Source of the DNA: Deltaproteobacteria bacterium
GTDB taxonomy: Bacteria > Desulfobacterota > BSN033 > UBA1163
DNA length: 36,545 nucleotides
NCBI GenBank assembly: GCA_016875195.1
Contig: VGRY01000043.1
Span: 1 to 36,545, forward strand
Direction of reading: 5' to 3'
The notes beneath the pieces are model-generated. The model did no database searches and was not told where the DNA came from. It worked only from the letters and a program-made list of their open reading frames with translations. This document shows, piece after piece, positions 23,980 to 31,787 of this stretch. How positions within the stretch are numbered: position 1 is the stretch's first letter; every line of letters starts with the position of its first letter. The translations under genes were made by a program, and so were the position numbers.

Positions 23980-25161
23980 TTATGTTGACTTAGGCGATAG
24001 ATACCGACTCAGGGGAAGGGTAATCACTAACATCAGGGCGGTTATCACAATGGTGAAAGAGAGGCCCATCGAATCGGTGAGCAGGCCGAAAGCCAGGGGT
24101 GATAGGGCTCCCGAACCTAATGTGATGGCATAGTAGAGTCCATACCCACGAGAGCGAGAGGCTGGGGCGATCATCTCTGCCACGGTCGCATAAAGGACAG
24201 AAGACGTCCCATTCAAGACGATTCCCACCAACGGCAGTACGAACCAGATCCATGAGGCAGGAAGCACAGTCAGGGAAAGAATCCCAGCAGTTGTTAAAAT
24301 CTCTGTGCCCACCACCATAGGAATGATTCCAAACCACTCCGCAAGAACGCCGCAGGCAAATTTTCCCACGGCACCTCCCACAAAGAGAAGCGTAAGAGCA
24401 AAGCCAAATTGAGTCACGGGGATCCCCTTCTGCAAAAGAAGAAAAGGGAGAAAGGTCAGTAAGGAATACCGTGCTGCGACATCAATCATTCCAATGGTCA
24501 ACAGGGCAAGGAATTTTTTCCTATTCTTTATTCCCCATCCTGTTGATTCAGAGTTAAACGTTTGGGTAGTGTGAAATGAAGGGGGATGTTCCTTCTGTTT
24601 GGAAACCAGGATGTAAAGAAATGCGCCCACAGCCATCCCGCCAAGGGAGATGGTAAAGATGGCTTGCCTCCAGCCCCAAAGGTTGATCATCAGAGCCAGC
24701 AAGAAGGGAATGCAGACTTTTCCCAGGTCACCTGAGAAATTATAAGTCCCCATAGCTGCCCGGCGACCCGAAACCTCAAAGGTCCTGGAGAGGACCGAGG
24801 AACTTAATCCATGCTGGCCTGCTCCTGTCGCTTTTGCAAACATGAGAGAGAAAAGAATGGTTAAAAAAGTGTGAGACTTACCGAGGAGCAAGAATCCACC
24901 TGCCAGGCCGAATGTCCCAAGGGCAATCACGATGACTTCTCCAATCCTTTCTCCGAGGAGGCTCAGTGGAAATTGAAAAAGACCGATACAGCCAGAAGAG
25001 ATCCCCCTGAGCATACCCACCTGGCTGAAAGAGAGACCCAATTCAGTCGCAATGAAAGGGAGGAGTAGATAGATGGAGTCTGAAAAGCCATCATCCAGGA
25101 AATGGAAGGCGCAAAAGGAGAAAAGGGAGCGGGCTTTGCTGCTTTTTTGAATAGGGTTCAA
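23980..25161 (-). CDS. Major facilitator superfamily transporter
   Basis: A 393-residue membrane protein with about twelve hydrophobic segments and MFS-type spacing. FSQVGMLRGISSGCIGLFQF lies in the second segment and a charged central loop (KQKEHPPSFHTTQTFNSEST, about 190-210) joins the two halves. The family moves small solutes by proton coupling; no substrate is evident. The start is a TTG with AAGG upstream. It is separated from the EamA gene by a hairpin region and may be expressed on its own. Confidence 0.85.
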   Translation of the reverse strand: MNPIQKSSKARSLFSFCAFHFLDDGFSDSIYLLLPFIATELGLSFSQVGMLRGISSGCIGLFQFPLSLLGERIGEVIVIALGTFGLAGGFLLLGKSHTFLTILFSLMFAKATGAGQHGLSSSVLSRTFEVSGRRAAMGTYNFSGDLGKVCIPFLLALMINLWGWRQAIFTISLGGMAVGAFLYILVSKQKEHPPSFHTTQTFNSESTGWGIKNRKKFLALLTIGMIDVAARYSLLTFLPFLLLQKGIPVTQFGFALTLLFVGGAVGKFACGVLAEWFGIIPMVVGTEILTTAGILSLTVLPASWIWFVLPLVGIVLNGTSSVLYATVAEMIAPASRSRGYGLYYAITLGSGALSPLAFGLLTDSMGLSFTIVITALMLVITLPLSRYLSPKST

Positions 25162-25193
25162 ACTGTTTCAACCTTTCCCCCTTCCCCCCGTAG

Positions 25194-25212
25194 CACAGGC
25201 GTGACGCCTGTG
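25194..25212. repeat. CACAGGCG-TGA-CGCCTGTG hairpin
   Basis: A perfect 8-base stem with a 3-base loop, flanked by C-rich and G-rich tracts that extend the pairing. It lies between the EamA and MFS genes and could act as a terminator or processing site; it also looks like a dispersed repeat. Confidence 0.6.
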
Positions 25213-25269
25213 GCCACCGGAAAGGGGTGGGGGAGGGGAATTTCAAATCACCATTCTAAAATAACCGGT

Positions 25270-26151
25270 TCATTTTGCCAATCCAATGAGAATTAATCCG
25301 AGGGTGAGAACCATCGCCCCTGCGATGCGGATCTTCCATTGACTTTCCTTCAACAAGACAACTCCCATAACCGCGCCTAAAAGAGCCCCTGCCTGGCGAA
25401 AGGCGACCACATAACTCACCTTGCTCATCTGCATCGCCATCAGGACTAAAAGGTAGGATGCATTTTGCAAAAGGGTGATCAGAAAGATTTCCTTTTTCCA
25501 TTCACTCCAGACCTTTAAAAGAAGGTTCTTTTTTTGAAAGAGCGAGTAGAGTCCGACTTCGATGCACATTAAGACGTCGATGAGCCAGCAGTAAAATACG
25601 GGATGGGTGATCTGGACACAGATTTTATCCAGGACTGAATAAACAGATCCTGTGAGGGCGGCGATCAGGGCGAAGAGAAAGGGCTGCAAAGAAACGTTTC
25701 GTGAGGGATCAAGGTGCAAGCTGAAGCTAAAATCACTCATTGAAATGATGAAGATTCCCGTAACCACCAAACCGATTCCAACGACTCCTGTGATTGAGAG
25801 GACTTCACCGATCAATAGAACTGCCCAGACTTGTGTGAACAGAGGCGCTGAGCGCGAGATGGGATAGACCAAAGAGAGTTCTCCCATCTGGTAGGCTTTG
25901 ATCAGAGAGATAAGATAGAAGGTCTGGATCAGGCTTGAGATGATGCTGAGTGTCCAGAGTTTCCCTGAGGCTTGGAAGAGAAGGCTTGGGAAAAGTCCAG
26001 AGAAATAGAAATAAGGGAGATAGAGGAATGTTCCACACAGAAAAACCCAGAAGAAGAATTCGATCGGCCAGTTTCCCTTCTTGGTGAAGAAATTCCATGA
26101 AGAATGGATGAAGGCTGAAATCAGGACAAGGAGGATGCTCAGGGGGGTCAA
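25270..26151 (-). CDS. EamA/DMT-family transporter
   Basis: A 293-residue protein with ten hydrophobic segments in two EamA repeats, as in drug/metabolite exporters such as RhaT- and YdcZ-like proteins. PISRSAPLFTQVWAVLL (about 95-111) ends the first repeat and FRQAGALLGAVMGVVLL lies in the second. The start is a TTG seven bases after the NUDIX stop, so it is probably translated from the NUDIX transcript. The substrate is unknown; amino acids and their derivatives are typical. Confidence 0.8.
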   Translation of the reverse strand: MTPLSILLVLISAFIHSSWNFFTKKGNWPIEFFFWVFLCGTFLYLPYFYFSGLFPSLLFQASGKLWTLSIISSLIQTFYLISLIKAYQMGELSLVYPISRSAPLFTQVWAVLLIGEVLSITGVVGIGLVVTGIFIISMSDFSFSLHLDPSRNVSLQPFLFALIAALTGSVYSVLDKICVQITHPVFYCWLIDVLMCIEVGLYSLFQKKNLLLKVWSEWKKEIFLITLLQNASYLLVLMAMQMSKVSYVVAFRQAGALLGAVMGVVLLKESQWKIRIAGAMVLTLGLILIGLAK

Positions 26152-26158
26152 GGTATTG

Positions 26159-26704
26159 TCAACCTTCCGGGTATCGGAGAAAATAATGTGCGAATGCTGT
26201 AATCACAATGGCATGGTCGATTGTTCCCTTTCGGATCAATCCCGGAATCTCGGCGAGAGGAATCAGAACAACCTCAATATCTTCGGTCTGATCAGGTTTT
26301 GGTTCACGAATCTTCTTTACATTTTTGGCTAGGAATGTATGGCAGCGGTTGTTAAAGATGGCGGGATTCGGGTTGACCTCTCCGAGTTTCATCCATGCAC
26401 TTGACGCATGGCCTGTTTCCTCCAATAATTCTCTGGCTGCGGCCCCTTCGGGAGTATCCCCGGAATCCACCAGGCCTCCGGGAATCTCAAGGGTGACCTC
26501 GTTTGAGCCATGCCTGTGCTGTTTTACCATGACCACCTGTTGGTCATCGGTGAGAGGGATGATATTGACCCAATCGTTCGATTCAATAATATAGAAGTCG
26601 TGCTCGAGGTTGGTCCGCGGAGAACGAACCGTATCTGTCCGGACGGAGAAAACGCGATAGGATTGGGTGGATTGGGTTCGAATCTTCGACCATGGTTTGA
26701 TCAT
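26159..26704 (-). CDS. NUDIX hydrolase, ADP-ribose pyrophosphatase-like
   Basis: A 181-residue NUDIX protein. The box reads G-LVDSG-D-TPEGAAA-RELLEETGH: the first acidic residue is aspartate instead of glutamate and the rest fits. The PLTDDQQVVMVKQHRHG and LEIPGGLVDSG elements favour an ADP-ribose-type substrate. The ATG at 26704 has GAGG six bases upstream and is preferred to a TTG six codons earlier. It is the first gene of a minus-strand pair with the EamA transporter and is divergent from the GntR regulator. Confidence 0.82.
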   Translation of the reverse strand: MIKPWSKIRTQSTQSYRVFSVRTDTVRSPRTNLEHDFYIIESNDWVNIIPLTDDQQVVMVKQHRHGSNEVTLEIPGGLVDSGDTPEGAAARELLEETGHASSAWMKLGEVNPNPAIFNNRCHTFLAKNVKKIREPKPDQTEDIEVVLIPLAEIPGLIRKGTIDHAIVITAFAHYFLRYPEG

Positions 26705-26786
26705 CAAACGCCTCGTTTTCAATTGAGGAATTCCATTCTATTCATGACGAAAGGGTTTGTCAATTTAAATTGTGAAATTATTCTTA

Positions 26787-26835
26787 TTGACAAGTGTTTC
26801 TAAAATTGGTATTAGGACAGATGTCATACCAATTT
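26787..26835 (+). promoter_or_regulatory. Promoter and GntR operator candidate
   Basis: TTGACA at 26787-26792 and TATTAG at 26810-26815 are 17 bases apart. Overlapping the -10 box, AAATTGGTAT (26803-26812) is perfectly inverted as ATACCAATTT (26826-26835). The TTGGT...ACCAA half-sites match the style of FadR-subfamily operators such as PdhR, but with about two helical turns between them. Binding here would block transcription of the regulator and the operon behind it. Confidence 0.6.
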
Positions 26836-27555
26836 ATGAATCCCTTCCGACCGATCAAAAGCAGAAAGATCTCAGAGCGCATCGCCCAGCAGGTTAAGAA
26901 TGCCATTCTCCGCGGGACGATGAAGCCGGGGGACAAGCTTCCTCCGGAGCGGGAGCTGGTAGAACAATTTCAGGCGAGCCGGATCTCGATCCGGGAAGCC
27001 CTCAAAATCCTGGAAACCTCGGGGCTTTTAACGATTAAACCGGGCTCCGGCATATTCGTAGCAGAAGTCAATTCGAAGCCCATCAGTGACTCTTTCTCTT
27101 CCGTCCTGCGAATGCAAAGAATCTCCATTAATGAGTTGACCGAAGCGAGAATCATGTTAGAACCCTATATCGCAAAATTAGCCACCGAAAAAATTACAGA
27201 TGAGGATTTTGAGAAACTGGAAAAAAATATTGAGGAGACATCAAAGATCGTCAAGTCGAATGCTCCATCCCCGGCACAGAACATTGAGTTTCACTCACTC
27301 ATTGCTGCAGCCACCAAAAATCAGGTGATTGCCTTATCCATGAAGACTCTGCTGGATGTCGTAAAAGAGTTGACCCTCGAGATAACAAATGATTTGAAAA
27401 AGCGGAGCGAAATTTCCAGACAGGCCGTTGCCTACCACAAAAAAATATTAAAAGCTCTCAGAGAAAAAAACTCCCAGAAAGTTTATGAGTTGATGCTGAA
27501 GGATATCATCCAGGTACAAAGTGGTTTAAAGATCGTCACATCGAAATCTAAATAA
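26821..27555 (+). CDS. GntR-family regulator, FadR/FCD subfamily
   Basis: A 244-residue repressor. The N-terminal winged helix (KISERIAQQVKNAILRGTM, then KPGDKLPPERELVEQF) is the GntR domain, and the C-terminal helices form an FCD domain with metal-ligand histidines in NIEFHSLIAA and AVAYHKKILKAL. FCD members sense carboxylic acids, consistent with control of the acid-catabolic genes that begin 12 bases downstream. AGGA lies five bases before this ATG. An ATG at 26836 (MNPFRPIKS) is the alternative if transcription begins at the promoter whose -10 is TATTAG. Confidence 0.88.
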   Translation: MSYQFMNPFRPIKSRKISERIAQQVKNAILRGTMKPGDKLPPERELVEQFQASRISIREALKILETSGLLTIKPGSGIFVAEVNSKPISDSFSSVLRMQRISINELTEARIMLEPYIAKLATEKITDEDFEKLEKNIEETSKIVKSNAPSPAQNIEFHSLIAAATKNQVIALSMKTLLDVVKELTLEITNDLKKRSEISRQAVAYHKKILKALREKNSQKVYELMLKDIIQVQSGLKIVTSKSK

Positions 27556-27567
27556 GGAGGGTGCCCT

Positions 27568-29007
27568 ATGGTTTTTAATGATCACAGAGATTTTTTCGAA
27601 GTTCTTGAGAGAGAGAACGAGCTTGCACGAGTCAAAAGAGAGGTCGATTGGGATGGAGAGGCGGGAGCCATCAGCAGAAAAACGTTTGAGCATGAGGGCC
27701 CGGCCTTGCTATTCGAAAAGATTAAAGACTACCCTGAGGGATACAGGATCTCCAACGGCACCTCCGGAACGTGGAGCCGTGTTGCCCTATCGATGATGCT
27801 ACCCAAGAAAACGCCTATCCGAAAGATATACAAGGAGTATGAGGAACGCATCGACATCAAGATTCCTCCCAGAATTGCCAAAAAAACCAATGCGCCCTGC
27901 AAGGAAAATATCATGCTGGGGAATAAAGTTGATTTGAATGCATTTCCCGCCCCAATCGTGCACGAAGGTGACGGAGGCAGGTACATCGGCACATGGGATG
28001 TGGTCATCAATAAAGACCCCGAAACAAACTGGACCAACTGGGGCATGTACAGATTCATGGTGCATACCAAAAACTGGCTGACAGGATGGCCTCAGAGCAC
28101 AAGCCAGCTTGCCTTCATCATGAAGAAGAGCTATCTGCCTTACAATAAACCGATGCCCATCGCCGTTGTCCTTGGGACTGACCCTTTGTCGCATATTGTC
28201 GCAACCGCAGGGATTAAGACGTTTGAGGACGAGGTCGACCATGTGGGCGGATTGAGAGGGGAACCCGTCGAACTGGTCAAGTGCGAAACATCAGACCTCC
28301 TGGTTCCGGCCCATGCAGAGATGGTGATTGAAGGTGAGTTGATGCCGGACAAGATCGCGCCGGATGGACCTTTTGGTGAGTATCCCGGCTACCGGAGCGG
28401 AACCATGTGTGCGGGCGTTGCCGTCAAGGTGAAGGCAGTGACCTATCGCAGTCAACCGATCGTTACCATGGTCTGCCTCGGCACACCGCCTGATGACAGC
28501 TCCATAGCGGCTTCTCTCACCGCAGCCGTGGCCATGAAAAAGGGCTTATTGAGGCATGGTGTCCCCGTAACGGATGTGTACGTCCCTCCTGAAGGGGTCA
28601 CCCATTTAATCGTGATCGGCGTCAAAAAAGGCGGCACGGAGATTGCTCGAAAGATCCTTGACTATTTTACCCTGAGAAGGATCATGACCAACAAACATAT
28701 CATCGTAGATGCCGATGTGGATGTTTTCAACATGGGCGAGGTGCTGCACTGCTTTGCCACACGATGCCATCCCGGAAGAGGTATTCTGTATGAGTGGTAC
28801 GAGGGCAGGTCAAATTCATTAACACCGTTCTACAGCCCCGAGGAGAGGAAGAAGTTGAAAGGGGTCTCTGTGGCCTTTGACAGCACATGGCCTCCGGAGT
28901 GGGAGAAGGAGATTGTCCCCATCAAAGCCTCGTTCAAATCCATCTACACCAAAGAGACGATTGATAAGGTAAACAAGAACTGGGAAAGCTACGGCATTAA
29001 AATATAG
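27568..29007 (+). CDS. UbiD-family (de)carboxylase with altered active site
   Basis: A 479-residue UbiD-family protein. These enzymes use prenylated FMN to remove or add CO2 on aromatic or unsaturated acids. N157 and R162 (TNWGMYR) match Fdc1 N168 and R173, E251 (EMVIEG) matches E233 and E271 matches E282. However S177 (WPQS) replaces the metal-ligand histidine 191 (PQH), and D266 (PDGPFGE) replaces E277. It may therefore work only together with the intact paralogue at 33726, or use a modified mechanism. A GGAGGG site precedes the ATG. It is the first structural gene after the GntR regulator. Confidence 0.88.
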   Translation: MVFNDHRDFFEVLERENELARVKREVDWDGEAGAISRKTFEHEGPALLFEKIKDYPEGYRISNGTSGTWSRVALSMMLPKKTPIRKIYKEYEERIDIKIPPRIAKKTNAPCKENIMLGNKVDLNAFPAPIVHEGDGGRYIGTWDVVINKDPETNWTNWGMYRFMVHTKNWLTGWPQSTSQLAFIMKKSYLPYNKPMPIAVVLGTDPLSHIVATAGIKTFEDEVDHVGGLRGEPVELVKCETSDLLVPAHAEMVIEGELMPDKIAPDGPFGEYPGYRSGTMCAGVAVKVKAVTYRSQPIVTMVCLGTPPDDSSIAASLTAAVAMKKGLLRHGVPVTDVYVPPEGVTHLIVIGVKKGGTEIARKILDYFTLRRIMTNKHIIVDADVDVFNMGEVLHCFATRCHPGRGILYEWYEGRSNSLTPFYSPEERKKLKGVSVAFDSTWPPEWEKEIVPIKASFKSIYTKETIDKVNKNWESYGIKI

Positions 29008-29048
29008 ATACCTAAAAACAGAAAGAAAAAATGGGGAGGATAAGCGCT

Positions 29049-29354
29049 ATGAAGGAATGGCAGACGTTCGTGAGGAGGTTTTCGGATATGAAGGAAGGGA
29101 AGAGGGAGCTCTTCATTAAAGACCTGTCTCCAGGCAAAACCAAGTACAATACGAAGCATGTCTATGCAACCGTTGCAAAATCGAAAAGAACCCTGAAGAA
29201 CCCTGATACCCTCTGGATTCGAGGGGAATCCGGCGAAAAAGCATTGACCCCCTGGTACTTAGTGATTGAAAAGGAGCTGGAGGAATTTATTCCAGGTAGG
29301 CCCTGGGAGGATTTGCTCGAGGTCATGGCAAAGAGGGAAATGAAGAAGGGGTGA
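29049..29354 (+). CDS. Small UbiD-associated protein, possible carboxylase subunit
   Basis: A 101-residue basic protein of no firmly recognised family, beginning MKEWQTFVRRFSDMKEGKRE. Phenylphosphate carboxylase and other multi-subunit UbiD enzymes include a ~10 kDa subunit beside two UbiD paralogues. The size, position and the second UbiD in this operon fit that pattern, but this is inference. The start at 29049 has GGGGAGG nine bases upstream; the ATG at 29031 lies inside that site. No signal peptide or membrane segment is seen. Confidence 0.6.
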   Translation: MKEWQTFVRRFSDMKEGKRELFIKDLSPGKTKYNTKHVYATVAKSKRTLKNPDTLWIRGESGEKALTPWYLVIEKELEEFIPGRPWEDLLEVMAKREMKKG

Positions 29355-29369
29355 CCAAGGGGGAAGGGA

Positions 29370-30692
29370 ATGGGAGTGGTTGAATATTTTGATCAACAGG
29401 TAGAGACGGCAAGCCGGGATAAGCTGGCAAGGCTTCAGTCTAAAAAACTGGATGCTATGCTGAAAAAGGTCTTTGCTTCCAACCCGTTTTATCAAAACAA
29501 GTTTAAAACAGCCGGCATCGCCCTTTCCGACGTTCGGTCTGTCGAGGACCTACACCAGTTACCCTTCACCGTCAAGAAAGAATTTGAAAAGGATCAAGAG
29601 GAACATCCCACGTTTGGGAGTAATCTCACCGAACCCTTAGAAAACTACGTACAATATCATCAAACCTCCGGGACAACCGGAAAGCCTTTAAAGTTTCTCG
29701 ATACCCAAGAGAGCTGGCGGTGGCGAGGGAAAGTCGCCTGCCATATCTTAAAAGGGGCAGGGGTGAGAAAAGGGGACCGGATCCTTTTTCCCTTTAATTT
29801 TGGACCCTACACCGCTTTCTGGATCATGTACGAGGGGGCTTACCAATTAGGAAATCTCATCATCCCCACTGGAGGTTGGAATACCCTGCAACGACTACAG
29901 TGCATTATTGATAATCAGGCAACGGTTATTCCCACGACACCGAGCCACGCCCTTCGCCTGATAGATACCGCAAACGAAAACAATATCGATATTGCCAACT
30001 CCAGTGTGCGCATCCTGATGCTTTCCGGCGAACCTGGTGCGCTCGTTCCCGGGATCAGGGAAAAGTTAGAGCGGCTTTGGAATGCAAAATGTTTCGATTA
30101 TATTGGGCTCACAGAGGTAGGAACCTGGGGATTTCAATGCACGGAAGAGTTGGATGGCGTCCACATCATCGAGAGCGAATTTATTGCTGAAGTCGTGAAT
30201 CCTGAGACCGAGCTTCCGGTCCAAGAAGGTGAGATTGGAGAGTTGGTTCTTACCAATCTGGGGAGATCATGCATGCCCGCCATCCGGTATCGATCGGGCG
30301 ATCTGGTCAAAGTGAAGAAAGGAATCTGCCCCTGCGGAAGGACGTTTCGAGTCCTTCACAGCGGAGTTTTAGGCAGGAAGGACGAGATGCTGATTATTCG
30401 CGGGGTGAACGTCTTTCCCAATGTCCTTGCCAATATTGTGGAAAGCCATATTCAACCCGGGGATGATTACCAAATTGAAGTGTTTAAAGAGGCAGGGATT
30501 GATGAAGTGGCCATCAAACTTGAAACAAAAGAAAAAGGGAAAGGAGGGGTGATTCAAAGGACCATTCAGGATGAAATAAAAAGCAAGCTCAACCTTAGAA
30601 TGGAAGTCAAGATCGTTCCGGCAGGGAGCCTTCCTAAATTTGACTTCAAGGCAAAACGATTTGTGGACAGGCGGAAAGACAAGAACACTTAA
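29370..30692 (+). CDS. PaaK-like aryl/acyl-CoA ligase
   Basis: A 440-residue adenylate-forming ligase of the phenylacetate-CoA ligase branch. TSGTTGKP starts at residue 99, followed by LSGEPGALVPG, GLTEVGTWGF and CPCGRTFRVLHSGVLGR. The C-terminal domain has the catalytic lysine region FDFKAKRF. It would form a CoA thioester of the acid imported or produced by the neighbours, costing ATP. Within this operon it may load an aromatic acid such as a benzoate or phthalate derivative; that is inference. It resembles the ligase at 4176 in motif order, so the window has two paralogues. Confidence 0.87.
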   Translation: MGVVEYFDQQVETASRDKLARLQSKKLDAMLKKVFASNPFYQNKFKTAGIALSDVRSVEDLHQLPFTVKKEFEKDQEEHPTFGSNLTEPLENYVQYHQTSGTTGKPLKFLDTQESWRWRGKVACHILKGAGVRKGDRILFPFNFGPYTAFWIMYEGAYQLGNLIIPTGGWNTLQRLQCIIDNQATVIPTTPSHALRLIDTANENNIDIANSSVRILMLSGEPGALVPGIREKLERLWNAKCFDYIGLTEVGTWGFQCTEELDGVHIIESEFIAEVVNPETELPVQEGEIGELVLTNLGRSCMPAIRYRSGDLVKVKKGICPCGRTFRVLHSGVLGRKDEMLIIRGVNVFPNVLANIVESHIQPGDDYQIEVFKEAGIDEVAIKLETKEKGKGGVIQRTIQDEIKSKLNLRMEVKIVPAGSLPKFDFKAKRFVDRRKDKNT

Positions 30693-30740
30693 TCTTTTGT
30701 TAAAAAAACATTTTACCAAAGTACAAGAAAGGAGGGAACG

Positions 30741-31766
30741 ATGATGAAAATATTTTTAGCTTTCACGTTAATTTTCGGAATTTTATTGGCCTGGAGCATC
30801 CCTACTATCCCTGCGCAACAACTCCCACCCATCCTCAATATCGGGACCCATCCCGTCGGCTCTTTCTTCAATGTGGTTGGAACCGCGGTGGCAACAGTTG
30901 TTGGAAAACAAACGCCCATGAAAACAACTGTCAAACCCATGGCAGGCCCTTCTGCATGGTACCCCCTCATTAAGACACAAGAGATTGATCTCGGAGTACT
31001 GAACTGCTGGGATGCCGAGAAAGGGTATCTTGGAGAATCAACTTATAGCAAACTGTCCGGGGGAAAAGGTTTCCCGGTTCGTCTCATCGCGATCAGCGTG
31101 AATAATGCCATTGGATTGGCCGTAGCCGCAGACTCGGGAATCTATAAGTATTCGGACCTGAAGGGAAAGCGAGTCGCAGGGAATCTTCCCACGCCATCTC
31201 TTCAGTTACAAACGGAAGCCTTACTGCTCAATGGAGGCGTGAAGTGGTCGGAGATTACCCCGATTCCTGTCAGCTCCGTAGCCGAGGGGGTGAAGGTGGT
31301 GATCGACGGCCGATCGGATGCTTCTGCAACCTGTGCCATAGGTATGCCCATTATTGAGGAACTCCACGCCAAGAAAGGGGCCAGAATCCTTCCCGTTGAT
31401 CCTTCTCCGGAGGCTATCAGCAGGGTGAAAGCCAAGTTTCCGGGTTATCCTGAGAAAGTTACTCCCGGACCTGGCAGGACAGGAGTGGAGAAGGAACAAT
31501 ATCTCTGGGCTTACGACATCTACGTGATCGCGCGTGAGGATCTTCCCGATGAGGCTGCTTATCAGGTTGCAAAGGTTTTATGGGAAAATTATAAAGATCT
31601 GGGCGCCATCCATGTGCTTCTTAAAGATTGGACCACTGATAAGTTTGTGACAAACGAGGCCCTGATTCCGTATCATCCCGGGGTGATCAAATTCTACAAG
31701 GAAAAAAGAGTCTGGACCGATGAGATGGCGAAGCTGCAGGAAGCCCTCTCATCAAAGAAGAAATAA
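30741..31766 (+). CDS. TRAP transporter TAXI-family binding protein
   Basis: A 341-residue periplasmic receptor. A signal peptide covers about residues 1-26 (FLAFTLIFGILLAWS core). NIGTHPVGSFFNVVGTAVAT is the TAXI-type ligand-site start. It should capture an organic acid and pass it to the fused permease encoded 21 bases later. An AGGAGGG site serves the tandem ATGs at 30741 and 30744. With the ligase and decarboxylases it points to uptake of the same carboxylic acid. Confidence 0.88.
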   Translation: MMKIFLAFTLIFGILLAWSIPTIPAQQLPPILNIGTHPVGSFFNVVGTAVATVVGKQTPMKTTVKPMAGPSAWYPLIKTQEIDLGVLNCWDAEKGYLGESTYSKLSGGKGFPVRLIAISVNNAIGLAVAADSGIYKYSDLKGKRVAGNLPTPSLQLQTEALLLNGGVKWSEITPIPVSSVAEGVKVVIDGRSDASATCAIGMPIIEELHAKKGARILPVDPSPEAISRVKAKFPGYPEKVTPGPGRTGVEKEQYLWAYDIYVIAREDLPDEAAYQVAKVLWENYKDLGAIHVLLKDWTTDKFVTNEALIPYHPGVIKFYKEKRVWTDEMAKLQEALSSKKK

Positions 31767-31787
31767 GGTCTCAGAGGAAGGTTTGAA

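Noticed and set aside
26660..26700. tRNA-like GGGTTCGAATC string
   Set aside because: It lies inside the NUDIX coding region and no cloverleaf can be drawn around it.
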